A stretch of 64,000 nt of DNA from Clostridium culturomicium. Its GTDB lineage: Bacteria > Bacillota > Clostridia > Clostridiales > Clostridiaceae. Made by a program: the position numbers and the translations under genes. This document shows, one piece after another, positions 34,263 to 43,403 of the stretch. Under the pieces are notes generated by a model. The model worked only from the letters and a program-made list of their open reading frames with translations. It searched no databases and was not told the origin of the DNA. Position 1 is the first letter of the stretch. The number at the start of each line of letters is the position of its first letter. The stretch lies in assembly GCF_000821305.1 (NCBI RefSeq), contig NZ_CCXK01000012.1:63191-127190 (forward strand). Direction: 5' to 3'.

Positions 34263-35444
34263 TTACTTAGTAGAGTATATCGATGGAAGCACATTATCAA
34301 TATCAATAGTCAAGATATTTTCATTTTCATATAGGGATACAATATCATCAGGTGTACCAAAAACAAGAACCCCATATACGTTAATACCGTTAGTTTCAAC
34401 ATACTCAAGATATTTGTCAAAGTCTAAATCAAAATGAGAGAGAGCTTTTACTGCATCATCATGATCAGATAAATATTTCAGTAAGCTTTTAAAGTGTTTT
34501 CTGTAGCCAGGAACAAGACCATTTGAACTGTCGGGATCACTAGTTAAAAAATAACCACTAAGCTGTAGTGTTGGATATTCTTTATAATAAGAGGTATCTG
34601 AACTTTCAGCATCACCCTGTGGTTCTATACGAAAACCAATAGGAAGTTCTATTTTTTCATCAGAAACACGTACAGCGGTCCAGTTAAATCTTAAATTCTC
34701 ATATTTAAAGATTAATTCATGAAGTTCATCAAGGGTTAGTTCCTTATCAAATAACATATAGGCTGAAATATAATTAGTATTAGGAAGTTGCATTAAATAA
34801 TCAATTAGGTTTTTAGTGTCTTCTTTTTTGTATTCAAGCATTTTTTTATAGGATTCACTTGTTTTAGAGTCAGACCAAAGCGTGTTGTAGCGTATAGTTC
34901 TACTAGTATTTAAGTAGTCATACATTCCGTAAGGTTCATTTTTTTTCAATTCAGAGCTGAGAGGTGTTTTTTCTTGTGTAAAAAGATTATTTGATTCAAA
35001 AGTTAATGTATAGTTACCGAAACCATTATTTTCAGCAGATGCATAAGAAATACCATATCCAGGATTAACAACTTCGTTTAGTGCACGTAAGTCAAAAATA
35101 AAGTTTTGGTCATACTTAGATAAACTATATTTTGTAGGGTTATAGTACTGGCTAGAAATCAATGGAGAAACAATATATTTAACTGAAAATAGTATTGCAA
35201 ATACGATAATTACAGATAAAGCAACTACCTTTAATAGTTTATGATTTACGGTTTTTCTTACTTTACTTGTTGTTATATCTGATTGAATTTCTTCAGTAGA
35301 ATTGAAACTAGAGGTTAGATCTAGATTTTCAGCTAGATAATTATTTATAGCTTCATTTTTTTCTAATTCACTTTCAACTAATCTTTTTTCTTCTTCTGTT
35401 AAGGTTCCTTCTTTATATTTTTCTAATAATTCACGAAAGGTCAT
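34263..35444 (-). CDS. Membrane anti-sigma factor with Sigma_reg N/C-type domains
   Basis: A 393-aa protein starting two bases after the ECF sigma gene. N-terminal 60 residues: a small helical segment (FRELLEKYKEGTLTEEEKRLVESELEKN) like anti-sigma cytoplasmic domains. One membrane helix at about 70-95 (LLKVVALSVIIVFAILFSVKYIV). The rest is extracytoplasmic and matches the sigma-factor-regulator C-terminal type, with the typical LDELHELIFKYENLRFNWTAVRVS stretch. It should hold the partner sigma factor at the membrane until an envelope signal arrives; the signal is unknown. A minus-strand terminator ends the operon. Confidence 0.87.
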   Translation of the reverse strand: MTFRELLEKYKEGTLTEEEKRLVESELEKNEAINNYLAENLDLTSSFNSTEEIQSDITTSKVRKTVNHKLLKVVALSVIIVFAILFSVKYIVSPLISSQYYNPTKYSLSKYDQNFIFDLRALNEVVNPGYGISYASAENNGFGNYTLTFESNNLFTQEKTPLSSELKKNEPYGMYDYLNTSRTIRYNTLWSDSKTSESYKKMLEYKKEDTKNLIDYLMQLPNTNYISAYMLFDKELTLDELHELIFKYENLRFNWTAVRVSDEKIELPIGFRIEPQGDAESSDTSYYKEYPTLQLSGYFLTSDPDSSNGLVPGYRKHFKSLLKYLSDHDDAVKALSHFDLDFDKYLEYVETNGINVYGVLVFGTPDDIVSLYENENILTIDIDNVLPSIYSTK

Positions 35445-35446
35445 GT

Positions 35447-35932
35447 TTATTCCTCCTCCAATAAAGTTTTGAGCTTTTGTCTGGCACGGAATAAGAGTGT
35501 TCGGGCAGCGCCAGGATTCATATTAAGATTTTCAGCAATATTCTTTAATGACATGCTACAAAAATAAAATAGTATTACTACTTCCGTACTTGATGGGGGT
35601 AAGGATAAGATTGCAGCATATAATTTTCTTTTATTTTCATCAATGATTAGCTTTGAAAGGGTGTTATCCTCTATAGGAAACTGAAAAGTATCTAGGGGAC
35701 TATTTGAGAAGTGTTTTCTATACTTTAGATTATCAAGCCATAGGTTTTTGCATACTCTAAAAAGCCAGTATTTAATGTCTACATTATCATCTTTTATGGA
35801 TAATAAGGCTTTAAAGAAGGTATCACTTACTAAGTCTTGGGCTAAATAATGGTCCTTACATAAGGAAAAAGCATATAAATATACCTCATGTGAATACTTT
35901 TCATAGACTATTTCTAAGGCTTTTTTCTTCAT
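35447..35932 (-). CDS. ECF-type RNA polymerase sigma factor
   Basis: A 161-aa sigma-70 family ECF factor. Region 2: YSHEVYLYAFSLCKDHYLAQDLVSDTFFKAL, with KYWLFRVCKNLWLDNLKYRK. Region 4: SLPPSSTEVVILFYFCSMSLKNIAENLNMNPGAARTLLFRARQKL. Directly followed by its membrane anti-sigma gene. Upstream lies a promoter of ECF type (35954-35981), so it most likely transcribes its own operon when released. Confidence 0.94.
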   Translation of the reverse strand: MKKKALEIVYEKYSHEVYLYAFSLCKDHYLAQDLVSDTFFKALLSIKDDNVDIKYWLFRVCKNLWLDNLKYRKHFSNSPLDTFQFPIEDNTLSKLIIDENKRKLYAAILSLPPSSTEVVILFYFCSMSLKNIAENLNMNPGAARTLLFRARQKLKTLLEEE

Positions 35933-35953
35933 CTCACTCCCCCTTTCACTACA

Positions 35954-35981
35954 TAAACGATGAGAACCTTAAAATGTTACA
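35954..35981 (-). promoter_or_regulatory. ECF-type autoregulatory promoter
   Basis: On the minus strand, TGTAAC (35976-35981), 16-bp spacer, CGTTTA (35954-35959). This matches the TGwAAC-N16-CGT pattern of Firmicute envelope-stress ECF promoters and lies just upstream of the sigma gene. Confidence 0.75.
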
Positions 35982-35987
35982 AAGAAA

Positions 35988-36007
35988 AAGCAGGAAATTT
36001 CCTGCTT
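35988..36007 (-). terminator. Intrinsic terminator after the GNAT gene
   Basis: A perfect palindrome, AAGCAGGAAATTTCCTGCTT, followed on the minus strand by a T-rich tail. Confidence 0.85.
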
Positions 36008-36078
36008 AAGTGATTATCAAGATATAAGATTCGGTATATACTAACTTACACCTTCGGATAAACATAAAATGTGTTTTA

Positions 36079-36627
36079 TCAAATTTTATTTTTTAGATTT
36101 GTGAAGTAATCATTTTTAGTTATTGAATAGCATACATCATCATAGATGTTTCCATTATATATTTCGCTGGAGCATCTAATAGTTCCTTCATACACAAAGC
36201 CACATTTTTCAATAACTCTTTTAGATTTAGTGTTAAAAGGATAATGATAGCAGGATACAACTTCAAGGTTTTCTTCTTCAAAAAGGTGTTTTATTACAGC
36301 CTTAACGCCTTCAGCCATTATGCCTTTTCCCCAATAATCCTCAGATAAAACATAACCAATCATTTTACAGCTTTCAATTTCTCTTTTATGATCTTTGTGA
36401 ACACCTATAGAGCCAATAACCTTATTATTTTCCTTGTAAACTATAGCTTTAACGTTGTTACCTTCTATAAATGAGTTAAGTATTTTTAAGGTTTCATCCT
36501 TGTTTTCGTGTGGTGGCCATCCTGCGTTTGGACCTACATTTTCACTTTTTGCATATTCATATAAATCATCTAAGTCTGTGGGCTCAAATGGTCTTAAAAT
36601 TAAACGATTTGTTTCAAGTATTTTCAT
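36079..36627 (-). CDS. GNAT acetyltransferase (RimJ/RimL-like)
   Basis: A 182-aa N-acetyltransferase: ETNRLILRPFEPTDLDDLYEYAKSENVGP at the N-terminus, the acetyl-CoA loop YVLSEDYWGKGIMAEGVKAVIKHLF and FVYEGTIRCSS near the end. It resembles the RimJ/RimL group that acetylates ribosomal-protein N-termini or small amines; the substrate is not predictable. The leader contains nested hairpin copy 2, which ends 23 bases before the start. Transcribed alone with its own terminator. Confidence 0.9.
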   Translation of the reverse strand: MKILETNRLILRPFEPTDLDDLYEYAKSENVGPNAGWPPHENKDETLKILNSFIEGNNVKAIVYKENNKVIGSIGVHKDHKREIESCKMIGYVLSEDYWGKGIMAEGVKAVIKHLFEEENLEVVSCYHYPFNTKSKRVIEKCGFVYEGTIRCSSEIYNGNIYDDVCYSITKNDYFTNLKNKI

Positions 36628-36650
36628 AATAACACCCCCAATATAATTCT

Positions 36651-36692
36651 TAAGTGAGCATCTAAATCTTTGATTTAGTTAATGCGAACTTA
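36651..36692 (-). repeat. Nested hairpin element, copy 2
   Basis: On the minus strand: TAAGT/ACTTA outer pairs, TC/TC internal loop, GCAT/ATGC helix, terminal hairpin CTAAATC-AAA-GATTTAG. Compared with copy 1, two base pairs change on both sides (T-A to C-G, C-G to T-A), so pairing is kept. Confidence 0.7.
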
Positions 36693-36845
36693 CTCCTTTG
36701 ATCGCATGTGAAAAGGAGTTTCCTTAACAATACAATAAATTACATAAAAAGTAAATATAAAAAACTAAAGGTTGTTGAGCACTAGAATAATTGATATTAA
36801 ATATCTTATAATATTAGATATAAAGTAATTTTAGGAGGAATAAAA

Positions 36846-37196
36846 ATGAGCGTATTATTTGTAGAGTATCCAAAGTGCACAACATGCATAAAGGCAAAGA
36901 AGTTTTTAAAGGAAAATGGAGTAGAGTTTGAAGATAGACATATTGTTGAAAACAACCCAACTGTTGAAGAACTTAATCAGTGGATAGATAAGAGTGGATT
37001 AGAACTTAAGAAGTTCTTTAACACATCAGGAAAGCTATATAAAGAAATGAATCTTAAGGATAAGCTGAAGGATATGACAAGGGAAGAGTGCGTAGAGCTT
37101 CTTGCAACAAATGGAATGTTAGTAAAAAGACCTATTCTTGTTAAAGATGATAAAGTATTAGTTGGATTTAAGGAAGAACAATATAAAGAGATATAA
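36846..37196 (+). CDS. Spx/ArsC-family thioredoxin-fold protein
   Basis: A 116-aa ArsC/Spx-family protein (YPKCTTCIKAKKFLKENGVEFEDRHIVENNP) with a CxxC motif near the N-terminus, and the RPILV segment (LVKRPILVKDDKVLVGFKEEQY). It may be a reductase or a small redox regulator. Spx proper binds RNA polymerase alpha through a Gly and Arg pattern I cannot confirm here, and arsenic genes are absent. SD AGGAGG. It sits 32 bp before aroB and might be co-transcribed with the shikimate operon. Confidence 0.85.
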   Translation: MSVLFVEYPKCTTCIKAKKFLKENGVEFEDRHIVENNPTVEELNQWIDKSGLELKKFFNTSGKLYKEMNLKDKLKDMTREECVELLATNGMLVKRPILVKDDKVLVGFKEEQYKEI

Positions 37197-37228
37197 CCTA
37201 TATTGAAGAAAATTTAGGAGTGAAAAAA

Positions 37229-38290
37229 GTGAAAAAAATAGAAGTTAAACTTCCTAACAACAGTTATGAGCTTTTAATAAGCAAGGGGCTCATAAATAAT
37301 ATAGGTTATGAAGTGGAAAAGGTTTATAAGGGAGATAAAGTTGCCATTGTTACGGATGAAAATGTAGACAGATTTTATGGAGAAGTAGTTGAAAAATCTT
37401 TAAGAAGCCAGGGGTTCAATACTTTAAAAATGGTTTTAAAGCCAGGTGAAAAAACTAAATCTATGGAGCAATTGCTAGAGTTATATGATCCTCTTTTGGA
37501 TTTTGGAATAAATAGGGGGAATCTTATTATAGCTTTAGGTGGTGGAGTAATAGGAGATTTAACGGGATTCTGTGCGTCAACTATGCTAAGGGGAATACCT
37601 TATATCCAAATTCCAACCTCACTTTTGGCTCAAATTGATTCATCCATTGGTGGTAAAGTGGCAATTGATCTTCCAAGGGGAAAGAATTTAGTTGGTAGCT
37701 TTTATCATCCAAAGGCAGTATACATAGACCCAGAAGTTTTAGGAACCTTAGAGAAAAGGTTCTTAAATGATGGATTAGGTGAAGTTATAAAATATGCTTT
37801 AATAAAGGATAGAGAGTTATTTGATGAGTTAAAAAAAGTTCAGGGCTACGAAGAGCTTCTAGAGAAAATAGAGGATATTATTTATAGATGCTGCTGTATT
37901 AAAAAACATGTAGTTGAAGCTGATGAAAGGGATACAGGAGAACGAATGATATTAAACTTTGGTCACACTATCGGCCATGGTATTGAAAAGCTTCAAAACT
38001 ATGAAGGCTTAAGTCATGGTGAGGCAGTTTCTGTTGGAATGTATTGTATTACATTAAATAGTGAAAATAAAGGCTTAACAGCAGCTGGGACAGCTAAAGA
38101 GATAAAGCTGCTCCTTAATAAGTTTCAGCTTCCTTATGAAGTTCAAGGGATAAAAAAGGAAGACTTATTGGAAGCTTTAGCAATGGATAAGAAGAATATT
38201 GGTAAGGGCATGAATCTTATATTACTAAGGGACATAGGAGAAGCTTTTATTCATAAAGTATCAGGGAAAGACATAGAGAAGTTTATTTAG
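37229..38290 (+). CDS. aroB: 3-dehydroquinate synthase
   Basis: An enzyme of about 353 aa that cyclises DAHP to 3-dehydroquinate with NAD and zinc. Motifs: ALGGGVIGDLTGFCAS (NAD site), IPTSLLAQIDSSIGGKVAIDLPRGKNLVG, and metal/substrate residues LNFGHTIGHGIE. I prefer the GTG at 37229 because AGGAG (37214-37218 region) lies at normal distance; the GTG at 37220 touches it. First of aroB-aroA-aroC-aroK, closely packed, which supply chorismate for aromatic amino acids. Confidence 0.95.
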   Translation: MKKIEVKLPNNSYELLISKGLINNIGYEVEKVYKGDKVAIVTDENVDRFYGEVVEKSLRSQGFNTLKMVLKPGEKTKSMEQLLELYDPLLDFGINRGNLIIALGGGVIGDLTGFCASTMLRGIPYIQIPTSLLAQIDSSIGGKVAIDLPRGKNLVGSFYHPKAVYIDPEVLGTLEKRFLNDGLGEVIKYALIKDRELFDELKKVQGYEELLEKIEDIIYRCCCIKKHVVEADERDTGERMILNFGHTIGHGIEKLQNYEGLSHGEAVSVGMYCITLNSENKGLTAAGTAKEIKLLLNKFQLPYEVQGIKKEDLLEALAMDKKNIGKGMNLILLRDIGEAFIHKVSGKDIEKFI

Positions 38291-38311
38291 TTACATTTAG
38301 GAGAAATAACA

Positions 38312-39604
38312 ATGGAAAAAATAATAATTAAGCCTAGAAAGCTAAGTGGTAATGTAACAATTCCTCCATCAAAGAGCCTTGGGCATAGAGGAATAATTTC
38401 AGCTGCCTTAAGTAAAGGCGTATCTAAGGTTACTAATATTCAGTTTTCAAAGGACATAATTGCAACTATTGAAATAATGAAAAAGCTGGGAGCAAAAATT
38501 GAGATAAACAAGGATGAACTAATCATTGATGGAAGTGATATTTTTCTTAACACTAGTGGACAGCTTCAGTTTCAATGTAATGAGTCAGGTTCAACTTTGA
38601 GGTTTCTTATACCTATTGCTTTAATTAAGAATGGAGAATATGTTTTTCATGGCAAAGGAAAACTTGTTTCAAGGCCACTGACTTCATATTATGAGATTTT
38701 TGAGGAAAAAGGAATAGAATACTACACAGAGGAAGGTAGACTTCCTTTAAAGATTAATGGTTGCCTTAAGAGTGGAATCTATAGCTTAAGGGGAGATATA
38801 AGTTCACAATTTATAACAGGCCTTTTATTTGCACTTCCTCTTTTAAATGGTAATTCAAAGATTCAGGTTACAACAAATCTTGAGTCTAAAGGCTATATAG
38901 ATTTAACCTTAGATGTTTTAAAAAGCTTTGGAGTTGAAATTGAAAATGAAGCTTATAAAGTATTTAAAGTTAAAGGTAATCAAAGCTATATGCCTGGAGA
39001 GTTCAGAATCGAGGGTGATTATTCTCAAGGAGCCTTTTATTTAGTTGCAGGGGCAATTGGAAGTGATATTAAATGTGAAGCTTTGAGAAAGGATTCTCTT
39101 CAAGGGGATAAGGTAATTATAGATATTCTTAAGAGAATGGGATGTCAGTTTGAAGAGACAGCTGAGTTTATTAAAGCAATTCCATCGAAGCTAAAGGGGA
39201 TTGATATTGATGTTTCGGAGTGTCCAGATTTAGTTCCTATTTTAGGGGTTGCAGCTAGTATTGCGGAGGGAAGAACAAGGATACTTAATGGCAAGAGAGT
39301 AAGAATTAAAGAATCAGACAGACTTTTCGCAACAGCTTCAGAGTTTAATAAAATTGGTGGTAAGATAACTGAACTTAAAGATGGATTAATTATAGAAGGA
39401 ATAGAAGGGTTTAAGGGGGGAGAAGTTGATTCCCACAATGACCATAGAATGGTCATGGCCTTAGCCATAGCAGCAACAAGAGCGAGTGGAGATGTTGTGA
39501 TTAATGATCCTATGGCTATTGAAAAATCCTATCCAAATTTCTTTGAAGATTATAAAAAACTTGGGGGGAATATGAGTGAGTTCAATATTAGGAACGAAGG
39601 TTAA
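38312..39604 (+). CDS. aroA: 3-phosphoshikimate 1-carboxyvinyltransferase (EPSP synthase)
   Basis: A 430-aa EPSP synthase joining PEP and shikimate-3-phosphate. Motifs: PPSKSLGHRGIISAAL (substrate Lys), NESGSTLRFLIPIAL (normally G-x-S-G-T; an N replaces the first Gly as in some clostridial enzymes), SSQFITGLLFALP and DSHNDHRMVMALAIA. Its 3' end overlaps aroC by 29 bp. SD TTAGGAG. Confidence 0.95.
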   Translation: MEKIIIKPRKLSGNVTIPPSKSLGHRGIISAALSKGVSKVTNIQFSKDIIATIEIMKKLGAKIEINKDELIIDGSDIFLNTSGQLQFQCNESGSTLRFLIPIALIKNGEYVFHGKGKLVSRPLTSYYEIFEEKGIEYYTEEGRLPLKINGCLKSGIYSLRGDISSQFITGLLFALPLLNGNSKIQVTTNLESKGYIDLTLDVLKSFGVEIENEAYKVFKVKGNQSYMPGEFRIEGDYSQGAFYLVAGAIGSDIKCEALRKDSLQGDKVIIDILKRMGCQFEETAEFIKAIPSKLKGIDIDVSECPDLVPILGVAASIAEGRTRILNGKRVRIKESDRLFATASEFNKIGGKITELKDGLIIEGIEGFKGGEVDSHNDHRMVMALAIAATRASGDVVINDPMAIEKSYPNFFEDYKKLGGNMSEFNIRNEG

Positions 39605-40655
39605 GATATCAGTTTTTGGAGAATCTCATGGAGAAGCTATTGGAGTTGTAATAGATGGGCTGCCAGCAGGGCATACTATTGATTTTGACTGGGTTTATGA
39701 AGAAATGAAAAGAAGGTCACCAGGCAGGAATAAGTTTTCAACAACAAGAGTAGAAAAAGATGTTCCAAGAGTTTTAAGTGGAATTTTTGAAGGTAAAACC
39801 ACTGGAGCACCGCTTACTGCAATTATAGAAAATACGAATACAAATTCTAAGGATTATTCAGAGCTGAAATCAAAAATGAGACCAAGTCATGCTGACTATC
39901 CAGCTATGGTAAAATATAAAGGTTTTAATGATTATAGAGGCGGAGGTCATTTTTCAGGCAGATTAACAGCAATGTTTGTTTTTGCAGGGGCAGTCTGTAA
40001 AGAGATTTTAAAAGAAAAGAATATATTTGTTGGAGCCCACATAAGAGCTATAGGAAAAGTTATAGATGCGAAGTTTGATGGAGTTAATATTTCCAGGGAA
40101 GTAATTGAAGAACTAAGACAAGAAAGTTTTCCGGTTCTTGATAAAGCTGTTGCTGAAAAGATGCAGCAGGAGATTCTAAGTGCTAGAGAAGAAGGAGATT
40201 CTGTCGGGGGAATAATAGAGACTGCAATCATTAATCTTCCAGCGGGGGTAGGTAACCCCATGTTCTATTCAGTTGAAAGTGTTTTAGCTCATATGATGTT
40301 TTCTATTCCAGCGGTAAAGGGCGTTGAATTCGGAGAAGGTTTTGGAATAACAGAATTAAGAGGAAGTAAGGCAAATGATGGCTATTACATTGAAGATGGA
40401 AAAATTAAAACCTATAGTAATAACAACGGGGGGGTGCTAGGTGGAATTACTACAGGTATGCCAGTTGTTTTTTCAGTTGCAATAAAGCCTACTCCATCAA
40501 TTGCTCTAAAACAGAATACTGTTAATGTAAATAATGAAGAAAATGATGTCCTTGAAATAAAGGGAAGACATGATCCATGTATTGTTCATAGGGCAGTGCC
40601 AGTGGTTGAATGTGCAGCAGCTGTCGCTATTCTTGATATATTACTTCAAGGATAA
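39576..40655 (+). CDS. aroC: Chorismate synthase
   Basis: A 359-aa FMN-dependent enzyme converting EPSP to chorismate. Motifs: GESHGEAIGVVIDGLPAG, RRSPGRNKFSTTRVEKD, YRGGGHFSGRLTA and GRHDPCIVHRAVPVVE. The start is GTG within aroA (out of frame), about eight bases after a GGGGGG SD that also lies inside aroA; the family N-terminus (SILGTKVKISVFGESHG) confirms this start. Translation is therefore likely coupled to aroA. Confidence 0.95.
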   Translation: MSSILGTKVKISVFGESHGEAIGVVIDGLPAGHTIDFDWVYEEMKRRSPGRNKFSTTRVEKDVPRVLSGIFEGKTTGAPLTAIIENTNTNSKDYSELKSKMRPSHADYPAMVKYKGFNDYRGGGHFSGRLTAMFVFAGAVCKEILKEKNIFVGAHIRAIGKVIDAKFDGVNISREVIEELRQESFPVLDKAVAEKMQQEILSAREEGDSVGGIIETAIINLPAGVGNPMFYSVESVLAHMMFSIPAVKGVEFGEGFGITELRGSKANDGYYIEDGKIKTYSNNNGGVLGGITTGMPVVFSVAIKPTPSIALKQNTVNVNNEENDVLEIKGRHDPCIVHRAVPVVECAAAVAILDILLQG

Positions 40656-40668
40656 CGGGGTGTAATTA

Positions 40669-41166
40669 ATGAAGAATATAGTATTAATAGGTATGCCTGG
40701 TTGTGGTAAATCTACCATTGGAAGACTTGTAAATAGTGAGACAGGGTTGAGATTTATAGACTTAGATGATTATATAGTTGAAAGCAATCATATGTCCATA
40801 GAAGAAATGTTTAACCATGGAGAAGGTTTTTTCAGAGATAAGGAAACTGAAGCTGTTAAAGAAGCAAGCAGGAATTTAGGGGCTATAATTTCTACTGGTG
40901 GAGGAGTTATAAAGCGAGAAGAAAATATGGAAAGGTTAAAGAAGAATGGGGTAATTATTTTTATTGATAGAAGTCCAGAAAAAATAATTGAAACCTTAGA
41001 TGATTCGGTACGACCATTGCTAAAGGATGGGGTTAAACGAATATTTGCCTTATATAAAGAGCGATATGAGCTTTACAAAAAGTATAGTGACATAGTAATT
41101 TTTAATAATGAAGAGCTTGAGAAGTCGGTGAATGAAGTTAAGGACATAATAGGTTTAATTAAATAA
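40669..41166 (+). CDS. aroK: Shikimate kinase
   Basis: A 165-aa P-loop kinase phosphorylating shikimate: Walker A GMPGCGKSTIGR, substrate motif FIDLDDYIVE, FRDKETEAVKE, STGGGVI, and lid arginines VRPLLK. Last gene of the aro operon, 13 bp after aroC, followed by a strong bidirectional terminator. aroD/aroE and the DAHP synthase are not in this window. Confidence 0.94.
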   Translation: MKNIVLIGMPGCGKSTIGRLVNSETGLRFIDLDDYIVESNHMSIEEMFNHGEGFFRDKETEAVKEASRNLGAIISTGGGVIKREENMERLKKNGVIIFIDRSPEKIIETLDDSVRPLLKDGVKRIFALYKERYELYKKYSDIVIFNNEELEKSVNEVKDIIGLIK

Positions 41167-41212
41167 AAATAAGGGTTAAGTATAATTTTATACCTAACCC
41201 TTATTTTTATTT
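41165..41212. terminator. Bidirectional terminator between aroK and the histidine kinase gene
   Basis: AAAAATAAGGGTTA (41165-41178) pairs with TAACCCTTATTTTT (41195-41208); T-rich on both strands. Confidence 0.92.
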
Positions 41213-42637
41213 GTATATATCTGAGAACTCGATTTCGATTCGTTCAATTTTATTTTTATAAGCTTTCTTTTTATATTCTGATCTTTCATTATATGAATCA
41301 CCAAAATCTAATTTGGTGTTTGGAAAGCGAAGAGTAAAATCACTTCCATTACCAGGTGAACTTTTCAATGTAACATCGCCTCCATGAAGAAGCATTAAAC
41401 TTTTTACTAGGGCTAAGCCAATTCCAGTACCTTCTGAATTTCTTGAAAGAGAAGCATCGATTTGTGCAAATCTGTTAAAAATAACTTTTTGATGATCTTC
41501 ATCAATACCTATTCCTGTATCCTTAACTGATATATATACATCTTTAGGGGTTGTATCTATAGTTACAAAGATTGTACCTCCACAATCAGTGAATTTTATG
41601 GCATTGGATATTAGATTAAGAATAATTCGTTCAAGCTTATCAGGATCAAATGCGATTACATTTTCTTCTACGTCTGTATCAAAAACTATACTTAATTCCT
41701 TTTCTTTGATAAATTCAGATACTGATGAAACTATATTTTCAACTGACTCAACAATATCTAAATTTTCCTTTTTTATTTCATATACAGTATCATCTATTTT
41801 GGATATATCTAAAATATTATTTATAAGTCGTATTAATCTAAAAGAATTCTGCTTAATCATCGAATTATAATTTTTACATTTTTCCGTATCAAGCGAACCA
41901 CTATTAAACTGAACATCAAGAAGCTGATGGGCTCCATAGATTACATTAATTGGTGTTTTGAGCTCATGAGATATATTAGTGAATAATTTAGTCCTGTTTT
42001 TGTCATAACGTTGTAATTCCTTATTTATTTCTTCTAGAGCATATTTACTATTTTGTAACTCAGTATTTTTTTCGAAGTATGATTTAGAAAAATTATAATT
42101 TAATGTAAAGGTTATATATGCAATTATATTTGTACATATTATAATAATTAGATGATTATATAATATTTCGGGTTCAGGAATTAGCAAAGTTACGCAGAGT
42201 ATAAAAACTAATGATGATAAAATCAATATTGCCAAAGATTCATGTTTATTTAAGTGAATAGTGGCACTTAATCCCATTGTAACCATAATATAAATTGAAA
42301 TTTGTTTTGTAATAAACAGCATAATTAATGAAACTGATATTCCCCATATAAAGAGAAGAAGAATAAAAGTAAAATAGAGCAGTTTAAAGGTTATTATATT
42401 ACCTTTTTTTGAAAACGCTTTCTTATAGCACCAATTCCAAAATGGAATTATGAAAATTATTATAAGGTGCGATATTAATAAAAACAAATATTCTGAAAAA
42501 TCAATTGTTTTAGGTAGAAATAATAGCAAATCAACGATAACTAAGCAGGCACTTAAATAAAGGAGTATTTTTGCAGCCTTATGACACCTATTAATATTGG
42601 ATTTTATTCTGAACACATCAAATTCACACATAAACAT
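41207..42637 (-). CDS. Membrane sensor histidine kinase, orphan
   Basis: A 476-aa kinase. The N-terminal half has about six membrane helices (residues 20-190) with short loops, so it senses within or near the membrane rather than by a large extracellular domain. A short coiled linker (ELQNSKYALEEINKELQRYD) leads to the HisKA domain with phosphorylated His in FTNISHELKTPINVIYG, then the HATPase domain (LISNAIKFTDCGG, VKDTGIGIDEDHQ, GTGIGLALVK). No response regulator is adjacent. Start 42637 follows GGGGAGGA by about six bases; the upstream ATG at 42670 lacks a site. Confidence 0.9.
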   Translation of the reverse strand: MFMCEFDVFRIKSNINRCHKAAKILLYLSACLVIVDLLLFLPKTIDFSEYLFLLISHLIIIFIIPFWNWCYKKAFSKKGNIITFKLLYFTFILLLFIWGISVSLIMLFITKQISIYIMVTMGLSATIHLNKHESLAILILSSLVFILCVTLLIPEPEILYNHLIIIICTNIIAYITFTLNYNFSKSYFEKNTELQNSKYALEEINKELQRYDKNRTKLFTNISHELKTPINVIYGAHQLLDVQFNSGSLDTEKCKNYNSMIKQNSFRLIRLINNILDISKIDDTVYEIKKENLDIVESVENIVSSVSEFIKEKELSIVFDTDVEENVIAFDPDKLERIILNLISNAIKFTDCGGTIFVTIDTTPKDVYISVKDTGIGIDEDHQKVIFNRFAQIDASLSRNSEGTGIGLALVKSLMLLHGGDVTLKSSPGNGSDFTLRFPNTKLDFGDSYNERSEYKKKAYKNKIERIEIEFSDIYK

Positions 42638-42776
42638 ACATAGTCCTCCCCTACTGTAAAAAATAAACATAATTAATATGATTATACAACTAAATTTGAG
42701 TTATAGAAAGTATTTTTATGGAAATAAAGCTTATTTATCTATTATTAAAACCTTGAGGGGATACAAGGTCATATAA

Positions 42777-42805
42777 TTGACAAAAAATTTCATACGTGTG
42801 ATAAT
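42777..42805 (+). promoter_or_regulatory. glpP promoter
   Basis: -35 TTGACA (42777-42782), 17-bp spacer, -10 GATAAT (42800-42805) with an upstream TG. A near-consensus vegetative promoter 41 bp before the glpP start. Confidence 0.85.
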
Positions 42806-42845
42806 AAAAAAAAACAATTGAAAACAGTTGCATGAGGGGTATGAT

Positions 42846-43403
42846 ATGGATTCTGTAAAGTTATTAGAAGAAAATCCAATAATAGCAGCAGTTAAAAATG
42901 AAAGTGAACTAGAGATTGCTTTAAAATCTGAAGTACAGGTCATTTTTGTTTTATTTGGAGATATAATTGATATAAAATCAATTAGTGAAAAGATAGATTT
43001 AAGTAATAAAGTTGGAATAATACATATAGATTTAATTGAGGGTATTACTGGAAGAGAAGCTGGTATAAGGTATCTTAAAGCTGAAACAAAATTTAAAGGT
43101 GTCATCAGTACTAAACCTCAAGTAGTTAAGTACGCAAAGAACTATGGTCTGTTAGGAATTCAAAGAGTTTTTATATTTGATACACTTTCCCTTAACAATG
43201 CGAAGAAGCATTTGGGTACAGAATGTGATGCCATAGAGGTTTTACCTGGAGTTATACCAAAGGTTATTGAAAAACTGGCAGATAAAGCTGGAAAACCTAT
43301 TGTGGCAGGCGGGCTTATTGAATCTAAGGAAGAAGTGATTACTGCTTTAAATTCAGGGGCAACCTGTGTATCAACAACAAGAAAAGAAATTTGGACTATG
43401 TAG
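42846..43403 (+). CDS. glpP: Glycerol-responsive antiterminator GlpP
   Basis: A GlpP-family protein of 185 aa: LEENPIIAAVKNESELEIALKS, VIFVLFGDI, KVGIIHIDLIEGITGREAGIRYL, GVISTKPQ and EVLPGVIPKVI with the phosphate-gripping GGLIESKEEV, a TIM-barrel fold. GlpP binds glycerol-3-phosphate and then leader mRNA, letting polymerase pass terminators before glp genes. The ATG at 42846, six bases after GAGGGG, is preferred over the TTG at 42828. Two suitable terminators follow in this cluster. Confidence 0.93.
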   Translation: MDSVKLLEENPIIAAVKNESELEIALKSEVQVIFVLFGDIIDIKSISEKIDLSNKVGIIHIDLIEGITGREAGIRYLKAETKFKGVISTKPQVVKYAKNYGLLGIQRVFIFDTLSLNNAKKHLGTECDAIEVLPGVIPKVIEKLADKAGKPIVAGGLIESKEEVITALNSGATCVSTTRKEIWTM

